From Panax quinquefolius (Eukaryota > Streptophyta > Magnoliopsida > Apiales > Araliaceae), in contig CM035167.1 of NCBI GenBank assembly GCA_020205615.1, forward strand, positions 31,044,902 to 31,108,901: 64,000 nucleotides of DNA, read 5' to 3'. Of the stretch, positions 48,770 through 59,932 are shown one piece after another. The stretch's first letter is position 1. Each line of letters opens with the position of its first letter. The translations under genes and the position numbers were made by a program. The notes beneath the pieces were generated by a model. The model had not been told where the DNA came from. It did not search any database and saw only the letters and a list, made by a program, of their open reading frames with translations.

Positions 48770-49200
48770 TGTAGGGATCATGTATTATTGCGAGTTGCTC
48801 CATGGAAGGGAGTTACAAGATTTGGGAAGAGAGGAAAGCTCAATCCACAATTTATTGGTCCATTTCAAATTCTTGACCGACGAGTAGGAAATGTAGCCTA
48901 TAGACTTGCGTTACCTCCAAGTATGTCTCGTGTTCATAATGTGTTTCGCATATATCGTACTGCCGTAAATATGTGAAAGACCGAACCACGTTATAGAATT
49001 AGAAACAGGACGAAATATAGAAGACTTAACGTATGAGGAGGTACTGTCAAGATCTTGGATAGGAAGGAGCATGTCCCCTACGCATGAAAGGTCATACCAC
49101 AAGTTAAAGTTTTGTGGAGGAATCATCTTTATAGAGGAAATGATTTTGGGAATTGAAAGCGGAAATGAAAGCGAGGTATCCTCACCTTTTGAAACACCAG
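48770..49200 (+). pseudogene. Gypsy integrase C-terminal and chromo-like region
   Basis: The frame 48788-48976 reads PWKGVTRFGKRGKLNPQFIG, then GPFQILDRR and AYRLALPPSMSRVHNVF, the integrase C-terminal module of plant chromoviruses. After a shift come HVIELETGRNIEDLTYEE and VKILDRKEHV, then KVLW. The ending near 49220 (GGACGAAATTT) matches the usual last codons before the purine tract. Confidence 0.85.
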
Positions 49201-49232
49201 TCGTCACGTCAATTTTGAGGACGAAATTTCAT

Positions 49233-49243
49233 AAGGAGGGAGG
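49233..49243 (+). other. Polypurine tract
   Basis: AAGGAGGGAGG lies immediately before the 3' LTR; the equivalent reversed tract is at 62585-62600. Confidence 0.85.
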
Positions 49244-49244
49244 T

Positions 49245-51954
49245 TCTAAGACCCCAACTTATTATTAATGAAATTTAATTTTCTCTATTTATTATTTTGA
49301 AATAGTAAGGGTTGATTTGATTAATGTGGATAGTTAGGGGTAAAATCGCAAATATTTTAAAATAAGCAAGTGGTTATAAAATATTCATTGTTGTCAAGGG
49401 AATATTCGTTTGGTCGTGGAATATTAAATCTTTGTCGGGGAATATTAAATGCACGCAGTAGCGATACCCCATGTGGGCCCCCATAGCGGAAAGCGATTGG
49501 ATGAAGAAAAGACAAATATAAGTTGTGTAGTTGTTACTGCAATTAATCTTTGTTAAAATACTAATTGGTTAAAACACGATGTACTTTGCGGTATTGCACC
49601 AATTTTTGATTCTTACGTAAGAAGGCACTACTCAATAATGGTTCTGGTAATTATTGTTCGATATTTTATTGAGTTAATAATTCTTTGCGTTGATATTTTA
49701 TATTCTTTGTTGTTTTGATAATTGTCATTACGGTATTTTTCATTATCGAAGCAATAATTCATATTATCTGAATAATATTATTAGATAACATTATTGGCAA
49801 TGTCTAGAAAGTTACATCTAAGGAGAGGTTTGGTCACCTAATTGCGGCGGCGCTTGAAGAAGAAATTCTTATTGGAAAGCCCCTCTTTCTTGGGCGCTGG
49901 TTGTCGATATTGTGATTACGTAATATTATTTGTGAATAATTAATTATTGATTCATATGATGAGGAAAATATTGATTTTATGTGGATATAGATGGAAAATT
50001 TTAATGTGACAATTGTTGAAAATTAAAATTTTATCTTTTACGATAAAATAATTCTTTTAAATATATTATTATATTTTAATAATATAATAATGGTGATATT
50101 TTTACAACGAATGTGGGATATATGAGTATCTGAGGAGGAAGAGTATTTTGTTGCAATAAATGTTTAAAACATGTTAAACATGTCGATGGACCCCATTTAT
50201 TGAAATTGAAATTTGATTATAGCTTTTGTAAAATCGCTTGTTTGTGGATTTGGTCAATTTACATTTGGAATTTGGAAAAACTTTCTTCGCAAAGTTGTAG
50301 AGAATTGAATTTCCTATAAAAACTAGCGAGATTGAATTTTACGATAGAAGGGCTATTTATTATGAATTATTGAAGTTCTAAAATCAAAAATAATTGATTT
50401 TGGAAGTTTAAAATATTTTAAATAATAAAAACGTTTTTGTTTGTTTTGTAGGCTACAACATGTGCATAATGAGCTGAGATCAGATCTAGGAAGGTGGGCG
50501 AGAAATCTTAATATATATATTAATATTATATTAAATTTTACGCTTTTGGTGTTCTAAGCATTTTCTATAAATAAGGTCTTCGAGGTTAGAATTGAAAATC
50601 ACACGAAGCTGAAGTTTTTCTCTCTATATTATCGGCGTATTCTTGTGAGTATTTTGAGTATACTTTGAGTATTGTTAGGCGGTGCAAGTTTCCTTGAAGA
50701 TTATACCCATTATTAAAATTTAGAAGTCTTAATCTTCGAGGTAAGGGATGTTATTTTCTTCTCGAATGATATTACTTCTTCAATATCATTATCTTTGAAA
50801 TATTGGTTGGAACTTTTATCAAATTTGGAACTTTTTCATATCGGGGTTACTATTCATGAGTTACTATTCATGAGTTCTTATTCACGAGATTCTTATTCAT
50901 GAGATTCTTATTCATGAGTTCTTATTCACGAAAGTCTTATTCATGAAGCGTGAAGATGTTTTTGGGAAATTTCTATCTTTTGGTGTCAGAGTTCTTATTC
51001 ACGATATCGGCACTATTCATTCGATATCTGACTTTATTCATAGAAAAATGAAATTTCTTCTTTTTGTCCAAAATATCTATTACGAATACTAGCTTTGATT
51101 GTATCCATGTTTTGATCATTCTTGAATTTTACACCACTATGATCATTTTTGAGGTATTTTGAACATGGATAAAACAAAGTACGAATCCTTAATCCTTAAT
51201 CCTTGTCATTTTGTTTCCATTGGATTCGTTTCTTTAAAAATATTTTTCATCATCCTCGGTCTTAAATGATGATATTATTGAATATCTTTTGGCTGTAGTG
51301 CAAAGATGAATGATTTCTGAAGAATATCTTTGGTAGTTGTGCAAAGATGAGCAGTGTTTAGATGAACATGACCAATGATGAATATCTTTGGCTGTAGTGC
51401 AAAGATGAATATTTGATTCAGGATGTATATTGATTGATGTTACGGGGATAAAAGATGAGCGATGAACTTTTAAATTCATACATAGAAGATAGTAGTTTGC
51501 ATTTCTACTTAACTCTTCTAATGAATTATTATTTCATTTGCGAATATTGATTTAAAATTTGTTGTCTATTGTATTCTATTAGATTTTTCCTGTTGAAGAC
51601 TAACGATAATTTGTTGTATATTATCTTAGTCATAATATTCTTTTCTTGGGCTAGTTGAGCTCATCCTTTTCCTTTTGTTTCATTTTTCTTCTCGGGAGGC
51701 GAGAATATAAGCGAGTACAGTGGGGTATGGAATGAAGGTTTTAGAAAGAATTGTTTAGTAGTCCTCACCATTTTGTAAAATAATGTATCAATAAATGTGA
51801 TGAGGATTTATTTGAGTATAGATATTGTACAGAAGATAATATTTGTATTCAAACTCACAGTTTTTCTTGTTGTAATAATAAAGTTATAGTTGTTTCGTAC
51901 ATGTGTATTGACAACTCAGAATGGGTGATGTATACCTATTTTGGGGGCGTCACA
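49245..51954 (+). repeat. 3' LTR of the Gypsy element
   Basis: It is nearly identical to 41811-44495 and ends GGGGGCGTCACA. Its first bases read TCTAAGACCCC instead of TGTAAGACCCC. Differences from the 5' LTR are mostly one- to three-base indels (for example GACAACTCAGAATGGG here against GACAACTCGAATGGG). The TACTATTCAC array is at about 50845-51030 and the CAAAGATGA array at about 51280-51410. Confidence 0.93.
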
Positions 51955-51959
51955 GGGGT
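51955..51959. other. Target site duplication of the Gypsy insertion (right)
   Basis: GGGGT, matching 41806-41810. Confidence 0.93.
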
Positions 51960-53305
51960 GGCGGAATCTAACGGCTCAGAACCCCTCCTAATAGTCTCTA
52001 GCTCAACTATACGCTCGTCCCGAAGCTTACGAAATCGGTCCAGAATGTATTTCAGATAATTATGTTAATTATATCATTTTATTTACGATTAAATATTATT
52101 AAAAGCTAAATAGTAAGATGAGTTTTACCCGTATAGCTAAAGTTGCCTGAGACAAAGCACGCTCGTCCTTAGGGGTGTGGGCTCAATCCCAAAACTATAG
52201 CATGGTAGGATCTCGGCCCAAGGTCCTCCCCAATGCCTAATACAAACATTCATAAAACAGGTCTTAAGTATTTGTGTGAGAACTTGACACATAAATAACT
52301 AAATACAACGCACTTAAAGTCTTCGCCTCAACGAGCAATGAGAACCGGTGGTGTGTACTATCCGAGTGACCACGGTTCTTCTTCTTCTACCGCTTCGGAC
52401 TTTTTTTCTTGAAGTCATCAGCCTTCCAGTGTGCACACATAGCCTCCCAAGCTAAATCGGAGACTATGCGGGGCTGATGAGCTCTGATGGTGGTCCCGGG
52501 ATGGTCCACAACTTCCCAGGCTTCCTTCTGTCGCATCTTATACAGCCATTCAGAGTAATTCGTAGCGATGTGATGCTCAATCACAGCATCGCCAGCTGAC
52601 TGAGAGATGCTCGGGTCAAATCGATAATAAACCTATAACAAAAGATTATTTAAAATTAAGAACATTTGATTTCGTCATCCCAATACAACTATGTAGTGAT
52701 AATATGCTTAACTTACGTGGAACTCCCGCAAGACGGTCTGCATAAAAGTGACATCGTACCACGCATACTGACTGAACCGCATGCACCCTCTCGGGAGATG
52801 CGTCAAACAAATCGCATGTAAGGTGTGCTTAGCCACCGGGTTTAGTATACTATAGAAAAAGTATAACAATATGTGTTATGTGAATTGTGTTTTGCAATAA
52901 CTGATAGAAATAGTACGCATATATTAACACTTACTACTGGGAAATGACATCCACCGGTACTGTAAGTGGCACTACCGACGGACGACAAAAGATACCGAGG
53001 TTCGTCCCTCGGTGTCATCGACGAGGTGCATCTGTAATAATTATATTTAACATAGTACTTCAATAATCATTGTAATTAATGCAGCTTGAGATATATTTAA
53101 ATCCTAGTTAAGATAACTTACTCGCGCTTTGAAGAAGAGCCTCCATTGTAGGCTACTGTCTCTCGATCTTGGATCGCCCACCACCTCGGCGACCTCCACC
53201 GCTATATGTTCAGCCATGAATATCCTAACGCAATAACAAAATTGGTAGATTACGAATATGTAAGGTTTAACAATATGTGGTAAGGACTAATATGAAAGCT
53301 CATTT
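51960..53305 (-). pseudogene. CACTA second gene, 5' part (Transposase_24 / En-Spm accessory protein)
   Basis: Minus-strand frame 52584-52387 reads WLYKMRQKEAWE and DLAWEAMCAHWKADDFKKKS. The pattern of a tryptophan-containing helix followed by W..DDFKKKS then a basic tail is typical of plant Ptta/En-Spm transposase-family proteins. Neighbouring stretches at 52.0-52.3 kb and 52.7-53.2 kb probably hold further exons. The gene continues beyond the Gypsy element at 41805 and below, so it was disrupted by that insertion. Confidence 0.65.
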
Positions 53306-56300
53306 TCAATTACGCACGTCATCAAACCCATCAGAATCAACGTGTATATCATTCTCGGATTCGGTATCTTCCTCATCCTCAGTTTCGATATTAGTTTCAT
53401 CATCGTTATCATCCTCAACGACTACATAATCATTCATGTGTACGGTGGCCTCGACATCCTCATCGTTAGGTACGTCAATGACATCAGTACTCACCACATC
53501 TTCAGCATGGAACACTACGGCCAATGGGTTTCTCACATCTTCTTGCAATGCCTTATCCATACCAAACATGTTATCAGCATTAAATGAGCGTGTTTTAGTA
53601 GTGACTACTGTGTACCAGGGGCTTCGAGTATTTACGACATTGGGAGCGTAATACACTTGAGTCACTTGACTTGCTTAACTGCGCATTACGTCATCGAATT
53701 TAACACTAACTTGATATCCACGGTTGTGATTCTATTACGATCAACTTTAACCCCTTCGAAGATCAAACCAAACTACACTTAAATGTAACTACCTTTTTGC
53801 CGCCGTGATAATTGAGCACAACTACATCCTGTAAACGACCATAGTAATTGGACTCAGAATCTTGATAGCAGCTTCCTAACACCACAACCCTAGAATTGAC
53901 TAATGTGAGTTCATGCATGTCATCGACTCTAAATCTATACCCATTCACGATCTGACCGGAAAAAGAACTAACAACTTTGTAAGGTCCTTGGATGACATCT
54001 ATAAAAGCGCTTTCGAAATACTCCGTTTCAACCCTTTTCTTAAACCATTGTTAGAAATTAGCATTAGTGAATGTTTCCAATTCTGCTGCAGTAAAAGTTG
54101 GGTTAGAAGCATACGCTTCCTCTTCGAATGAACTGCGATATTAGTAAAATGTCTTTAACATATATAGAGATGACTACACTTGTAAATTGTACTAACTTGA
54201 GCAAATAAGCTTAGACTTACGTGATGTATGATGATACTTCGGGCATATTTAGAAGCACGTATGTAGATACAATCTTCAACTCTTTGTCGCTTAAGTAAGT
54301 CATAGTCTCAGGGCCAAATGGTTTAGCCGGATATGTGAATACAACTAACTCATCATCAACATGAGTCATTGGACCAACAACCTCATTCCTTTCTAAACGG
54401 TTGTGCTTCATTGAGACAACATCGTCAAAATACAATGAGCAGAAGTTGACAAGCTCTTCCTCTATATATCGTTCAGCAATAGAACTCTCTACACGAGCTT
54501 TATTCTTGACCTTTTGTTTTAATCGGTGCATATACCTACGATAAATAATATGCAGACTTAGTGAAGTATTATTAATATGAGCAAGATAGAGCAATTATAG
54601 CAGTTTATATATTACCTCTCAAAAGGATACATCCACCAATATTGCACCGGTCCTCCAAGTTTGCGTTCATACGGCAGATGAATAGGCAGATGTTCCATCG
54701 AGTCAAAAAATCCTGGAGGGAAGATCATTTCAAGCTTGCACATGGTAAGCACAATATTCTTCTCCATTTGCTCGACATCACATCATGCTTAATTATAGTT
54801 GAGCAAATATCTCGAAAGAAATTTAAATGATTCGATCAATGCATCTAGAACTTTTCGGGTAACATCTCACGAAATCTGAAATTGAAATCAACCGCATGAA
54901 TACATGACAATCGTGACTCTTGAATCCGAAATTTTCAATTGCTCAACCTTACAACAACGTGTTATGTTCGACGCATATCCATCGGGAGCTTGACCCACTA
55001 ACCAAACAGGAGACGTCTTCAACTTGTTTCTTAGTAAGACTAAATGGAGCTTTAGGTTTCAGTAGTGTTAGGGCGAAGCCACAATTCTGACCTAATGTTC
55101 AATGCCTCCAAATCTTTTCGAGCATTATCATTGTCTTTAATTTTACCACTCGCATCTAACACGGTGTAAAACAAGTTCTTGAAAACATTCTTTTTTCGGT
55201 ATGTATGACATCTATACAATGATTTAAGGCGAAAGTGTGCCCCAATCGACAACTCAAACCATATAGGCAAGTGTGTCCAATTATGAGTCTTCCGCATCTT
55301 ACATTTGCTCTCAATTTCTTGTGTTCCTTCCCCGACAAAGAAAAATCAAGTTGATTCAACCACTCCAAGACCTCACCGTCTCGAAACGGTGACCAATGAC
55401 CCCCTTCTTCTCTATCTTTCTGTTGAACTGTGTAGACATATTTTTTTAATTGTGATCAAGAGGCAAAAATCTGAAAGCGATTGCCAAAGAAACTACATTT
55501 TCGCCCGTCTGAATCATTGGTTGCCTTGCACATCCCCCATACACTTTGGCGGCGGGATGATTTCGTGAGTTGACCAACCACTAACCATCCCAAGAGCCGG
55601 AAAGTCAGTGATAGTCCATAACAAGGCTGCTTTCATCACAAAATTCTCGAATATCGATTTATCATACGTCTGAACCCCTTTCTCCCATAACATCTTTAGT
55701 TCATCCACTAACGGTCAAAGGAACACATTAAGATCTTTTGTAGGACTTTTATCCCCCAGAATGAGTAAAGTCAAAAACAAATATGGATCCCTCATGCACA
55801 TTGCCAATGAAAGATTATAAGCGACCATAATGACTGGCCAAACTGAGTACGACTGGCTAAAATTATTAAAAGGGCAAAAGCCATCAGTAGCCATGCCAAG
55901 TCTAACATTCCTAACTTCTTCCGCAAACTCAGGATAATTTACATCAAATCTCTTCCATTCATCTCCATCCGCGGGGTGAGTCAGCTGACCAGGCACGACA
56001 TCCCTTGTTGATGCCAACTCATATATATTGGTAGTATGAGGCGACATGATATGGCTGAAGTCTCGGTGCAAGTGGAAAATATCGTAAGATTTTCACGGGA
56101 ACATGTTTCTCCTTCCCCCACATTTTGTAACCTTGTAGCGCGATAATTGCATATATATCATTATTATCCCTTATCTCTCATCCTCCCATAGTATAACATG
56201 CAATCTCGCTCACAAGCATCGATTTTTTGATACCCCATATTTAACCCCTTGACCATTCTTTACTTCGTAATAATTTGCAGGAAGAGTATGATCCTTGGGC

Positions 56301-56760
56301 AAAAGAACTGTCTAATTATAGCGAAGCAAATCGTTGAAACCTCTCTCACTACTGATCGTGCTCATTCTTGAAGTGAAAGAGCTTCAATCGCCAACTTGAA
56401 AGCTTGGTGTTCGTGTCATTTCCGGATCAACGCGACCCCTGATTGAGATAGCAACTTGTAAAAAAGGCAAAGATTTGTATCATTTGGCACTTGCTTTGCA
56501 TTGCTTGAAGAAGGTTCATATTATTGATCGATCAATAGTAGTAGGACATAAGCATCAACCAACATCTCAATTGGATCATAGTTTTCGATGTATGAATCCC
56601 GTGGAATTGGTTGTTCTATAATATTTTCAATCACTTCTGATTCCCCGTGATGAGTCCATACGAAGTACCCATCTACAAATCCACGAGAAAATAAGTCGAA
56701 TTTAATCTCGTCGACTTTCTTCCAAATTAGATTTTTACACTTGACACACGGGCATCGCAT
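53306..56760 (-). pseudogene. CACTA TNP2-like transposase, broken
   Basis: Catalytic protein of the CACTA element. On the minus strand, in order: transposase-associated domain (56760-56521, MRCPCVKCKN ... GFVDGYFVWTHHGE); TNP2 core (56071-55715, RNVRLGMATDGFCPFNNFSQ, then SYSVWPVIMVAYNL and LILGDKSP; 55708-55052 with HNWTHLPIWFEL and DASGKIKDNDNARKDLEAL); DUF4218 (54594-54217, VKNKARVESSIAERYIEEEL); DUF4216 (53948-53763, NGYRFRVDDMHEL ... YYGRLQDVVVLNY); and an acidic C terminus (53665-53306, DNDDETNIETEDEEDTESEN). The domain set is complete, but stops and frame changes split the core, and some gaps may be introns. Whether it is wholly inactive cannot be told without transcripts. Confidence 0.88.
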
Positions 56761-57366
56761 CTACCCGTGCGGATCATCCGTATGTTCTAGTGCTTTGTTC
56801 AAGAAATCTAAAACCCCAACACGATAAGTTGAGACTAATCCCTCCCATCACTTTGGGTATCCTACGGTACATCCAACTCCGTCGGTGACATTTTTAACTA
56901 CTACATGCACGCATTAAGTTAATTTGCATATTCATGTGTGAATTAGATTTACCTAGTATCTCTACAGGACAGGGTTAAGGCTTTTATCCCGTTATTGGAT
57001 GTGTCTCGTCACTAGTGCAAACACGTTGAGTACGTTTCATGAGTTTCAAGAAAATTTCTAAGAAGACCTCCCCATGGTCTCCAAGCAGCACGAAATAGAC
57101 TAAGATAACTTAATCTAAGTATGCACTCGGAGAACATATAGAGATAACAGTCGATTAATCCTCAAAATAAAAAAAATGTACCGTTTTGTATTTGCACCGG
57201 CCTAAGTGAGAGACATAACATCCAATAATAGTCCCAAACTGGGGACAGTTCGACATTCACCCCTATTGAGTGTATGTCAAACGAGTTTCTAAGTTTCAAA
57301 GTATAGTACATAGTTTATGAGAATTTATGTGGAATCTCTACTTGAGTCAGGAAAAGGGAAAAAAAA
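56761..57366. other. CACTA region upstream of the transposase, no gene seen
   Basis: This is probable 5' leader or promoter sequence of the minus-strand transposase gene. It includes a fragment (about 57236-57345) related to the TTCGACATTCAC/TAGTTTATGAGAAT units repeated at 58.06-58.34 kb. Confidence 0.45.
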
Positions 57367-57912
57367 GGTCGTAGTTCCTGTTGTGTCCTATACTCGAATA
57401 ATAAAGTTAATTCAATTACTGCAAACATTCCTCACTGTTCCATCATAACAGATGACAACATCCCAAAGGAATTCCATTAAGCTATTGAACAAAGTTTGAC
57501 TTAAGCGACCCCTCAGATGAGCGAGCGATCACTTCTCTGCTAGGAATGAATCATCTCCCCATATGGGTTCAATCCATGATATAGACAGTTTCTCACCACT
57601 CCGAATTCCTCAAATGGATAGTTCTCATTCAAGAGGTGAGACATTCTATGAGAACTACCCATCCGAGGAATTTGAGAATGGTGAGAAGTCATTTATATCA
57701 TGGATTGGACCCATATGGGGGAGATGATTCATCCGATGGGAGAAGTGATCGTTTCGCTCATTTAGAGGGTTGCTTAACCTAGAACTTTGTTCAACAACTC
57801 TTGACACTCCTTAGGATGTTGCCATACATTATAATGGAAACGATGAGGAATGTCTCTGATAATTCAATTACCTTTATTATTCGAGTATAGAGACACAAAC
57901 GAACTACGACCC
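57367..57912. repeat. 546-bp inverted repeat (hairpin) with 19-nt loop
   Basis: The left arm is 57367-57628, the right arm 57648-57912, and the loop 57629-57647. Paired examples, left against reverse-complemented right: GGTCGTAGTTC at both tips, TATACTCGAATAATAAAG, GAATCATCTCCCCATATGGG and TCCATGATATA. The arms look about four-fifths identical with small indels. No protein is encoded. It would form one long double-stranded RNA if transcribed on either strand. Confidence 0.9.
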
Positions 57913-58060
57913 CCCACAATTATTGTACGAGGAAGGTTGAGTCTTATTTATTTACTGAATCGCTATGTCGAAAACTGCATACTGAGAAAGAGTACATATA
58001 TGTAGGGAGAGTATTATTGCATTTATATATTGAAAATTGTGGCAAACTAAACAAATGCTA

Positions 58061-58345
58061 CTTAGTTTATTTTGCCAATGATGATAAACTAAGTAAGTGG
58101 TAGTTAGTTTATGAGAATTGTTATTTGGAATCTATAGAGACTACTGTTCGACATTCACTCCTACTTAGTTTATTTTGCCAATGATAAACTAAGTAAGTGG
58201 TACTTAGTTTATGAGAATTGTCATTTAGAATCTATAAAGACTACTGTTCGACATTCACTCCTACTTATTTTATTTTGCCAATGATAAACTAAGTAAGTGG
58301 TACTTAGTTTATGAGAATTGTTAAGAATCTATAAAGACTAAGTAA
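58061..58345. repeat. Tandem repeat, about 100-bp unit, three copies
   Basis: Units start near 58061, 58164 and 58264 and share TTTATTTTGCCAATGAT, AAACTAAGTAAGTGGTA and TTAGTTTATGAGAATTG. The third is incomplete. Confidence 0.85.
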
Positions 58346-59640
58346 TTAGTTTATTATTATATTTTGCAAATGATAAACTAAGTGGTACTTAGTTTATTAT
58401 TATATTTTCTTTTATTTTAATTTGTAGTATATTATATTATAGTATATAATTAGTTTATTTATTTAAATCAATTAAATTTATTATTATTATTTATTTTATA
58501 TTGTATTATATTATATAAGTTCAAATGTAATTTAATTTAATTTAATTATATTTAATTTAATTTAATTTAATTTAATTTAATTGTATTTTATTTAATTTAA
58601 TTTATATTATTTTAATTAAATTAAATTAAATTAAATTAAATTAAAATTATTTGATTATATTTTATTTTATTCTTTATTGAATTGAATTCTATTTGTATTA
58701 TATTATATATTTGTAAATATTTTTATTAAATTTAATTTATTTATTAAATTAAATAAAACTTGTTTGATTTTATTTAATTTACTTCAAATTAGTTTATATT
58801 TTAATATTGGGACTAATTACTAATATTATCAAAATAATTCTGACAAAATCTTGCAAATGCATACCTCTGACAGAATTTCTGTCACAAATTTAGTCGGAAA
58901 TTGCAAATATATCAAAATTAAAAACAGTCCTAAAATCAGTTAAATTCAAGATTGAAAACTAATTAAATTACATAAACAATGCAAACAATATATCTTTGCA
59001 TAATTATCTATTCTCAATCAAAATATATACCAAATTTTAGCCCCAAATTTCAAATTTTTTAAATCCAAATTTCGATCCAAATATATAACAAAATTTTAAC
59101 CTATACCAATTTTCAGCCTCAAATCCAATTGCCAAAGCCAAATTAATGCACATACAGTAACCAATTAAGGAATTTACCAATTTTCAAACTCAAATCAATA
59201 TATACATACAATATAAAAATTATTCAATATACTGATTTTGTACATCATCATCAAAATGAAACAACATTTGAACACATACCTTTTGGAGCTAATAAACAGT
59301 CCAGTGTATGGTGGAGGTGGTGGTCGGTGGCTGGAATCGGAAATGGGTGGGGGCTGGAGGTTGCTCTTGGTGGTGGTGGTGGTGGTGGTCGACGGCTGGA
59401 GGAAGATGGTGGTGGTGGTGGTGGTGACTAGAGGCGCTGGCGGTGGGGGGAGAGAGAAGGTGGTGGTGGCGGTGGAGGTGTTGGTGGCGGTGGGTCTTGG
59501 GAGATGAGAGTGAGAGAGGAGAGGCTGAGATGAGAGAGTGAGAGAGGAGAGACGAGATGAGAGAGTGAGAGAGTGAGAGAAGAGAGATAATTAAAAATGA
59601 GAGATTACGGGAGACGCTGACCTGAGTCAGTCGAATAGGT
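58345..59640. other. AT-rich then GGT/GA-rich CACTA interior
   Basis: From 58.38 to 59.24 kb the sequence is extremely AT-rich with no gene. It contains a (TTTAA)n/(TTAAA)n palindrome at 58520-58645. From 59305 to 59600 the composition flips to GGT triplets and GAGAGT repeats. The 89-codon GGT frame is low-complexity and not believed to be a protein. Confidence 0.6.
58520..58645. repeat. (TTTAA)n with inverted (TTAAA)n
   Basis: TTTAA-type pentamers at about 58520-58600 are followed by the complementary ATTAA pentamers at 58608-58645, giving a foldback. Confidence 0.85.
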
Positions 59641-59899
59641 TTTATAAGATATTTTCGACGGAATTTCCGTCAGATATACGTCCCTCGAAATTAACTTATC
59701 TTCGACGTACAATCCCTCAGATATAGCTATAATTTCGTCGAACTTAAGTTTCGCGCTGAAGGAAAATTTGGCGCCATATGAGGCCTTATATTCCTGACGG
59801 ATTTTCCTCAAAAATAAACTATTTTGGACGGAATTAATTTCGACCTAATATTTCGTCGAAATTAAATTATTTACGACTGAATACAGTCCGTCGAACTTA

Positions 59900-59932
59900 G
59901 ATCCGTCAAAATTAGCCGGTTTTCTTGTAGTG
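59900..59932 (-). repeat. CACTA terminal inverted repeat, right
   Basis: Reads GCCGGTTTTCTTGTAGTG at its end, the inverted counterpart of 40175-40205, followed by the CTC duplication. Confidence 0.93.

Larger units (their letters stand above)
41811..51954 (+). mobile_element. Full-length Ty3/Gypsy LTR retrotransposon (chromovirus type)
   Basis: A 10.1-kb element with LTRs of about 2.7 kb, a 5-bp target duplication GGGGT, an initiator-Met-tRNA-type primer site after the 5' LTR, and a polypurine tract before the 3' LTR. The domain order gag, protease, reverse transcriptase, RNase H, integrase marks it as Gypsy. The integrase C-terminal part (PWKGVTRFGKRGKLNPQFIG and the following TYEE block) resembles plant chromoviruses of the Tekay/Del sort (inference). 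Every domain is present in order but split among frames. The two LTRs are very similar, so insertion should be recent, which sits oddly with so many frameshifts. Confidence 0.95.
40175..59932 (-). mobile_element. CACTA (En/Spm-type) DNA transposon, carrying a nested Gypsy element
   Basis: The terminal inverted repeats start CACTACAAGAAAATCGGC at 40175 and, on the other strand, CACTACAAGAAAACCGGC at 59932. The 3-bp target duplication CTC is at 40172-40174 and 59933-59935. Total length is 19,758 bp; removing the Gypsy element and its duplicated target leaves about 9.6 kb. The subterminal regions (40190-40640, 59640-59930) are dense in CGTCGAA/CCGTCGGA-type motifs, probable transposase-binding sites. 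Genes run on the minus strand: a TNP2-like transposase (about 56.8-53.3 kb) and a second, Transposase_24-like gene split by the Gypsy insertion. Confidence 0.95.

Noticed and set aside
53342..53651. Plus-strand frames of 71-81 codons
   Set aside because: Shadows of the acidic C terminus of the CACTA transposase on the minus strand.
59238..59507. Gly/Val-rich 89-codon frame
   Set aside because: Translation of a GGT triplet tract inside the CACTA element; low complexity with no domain.
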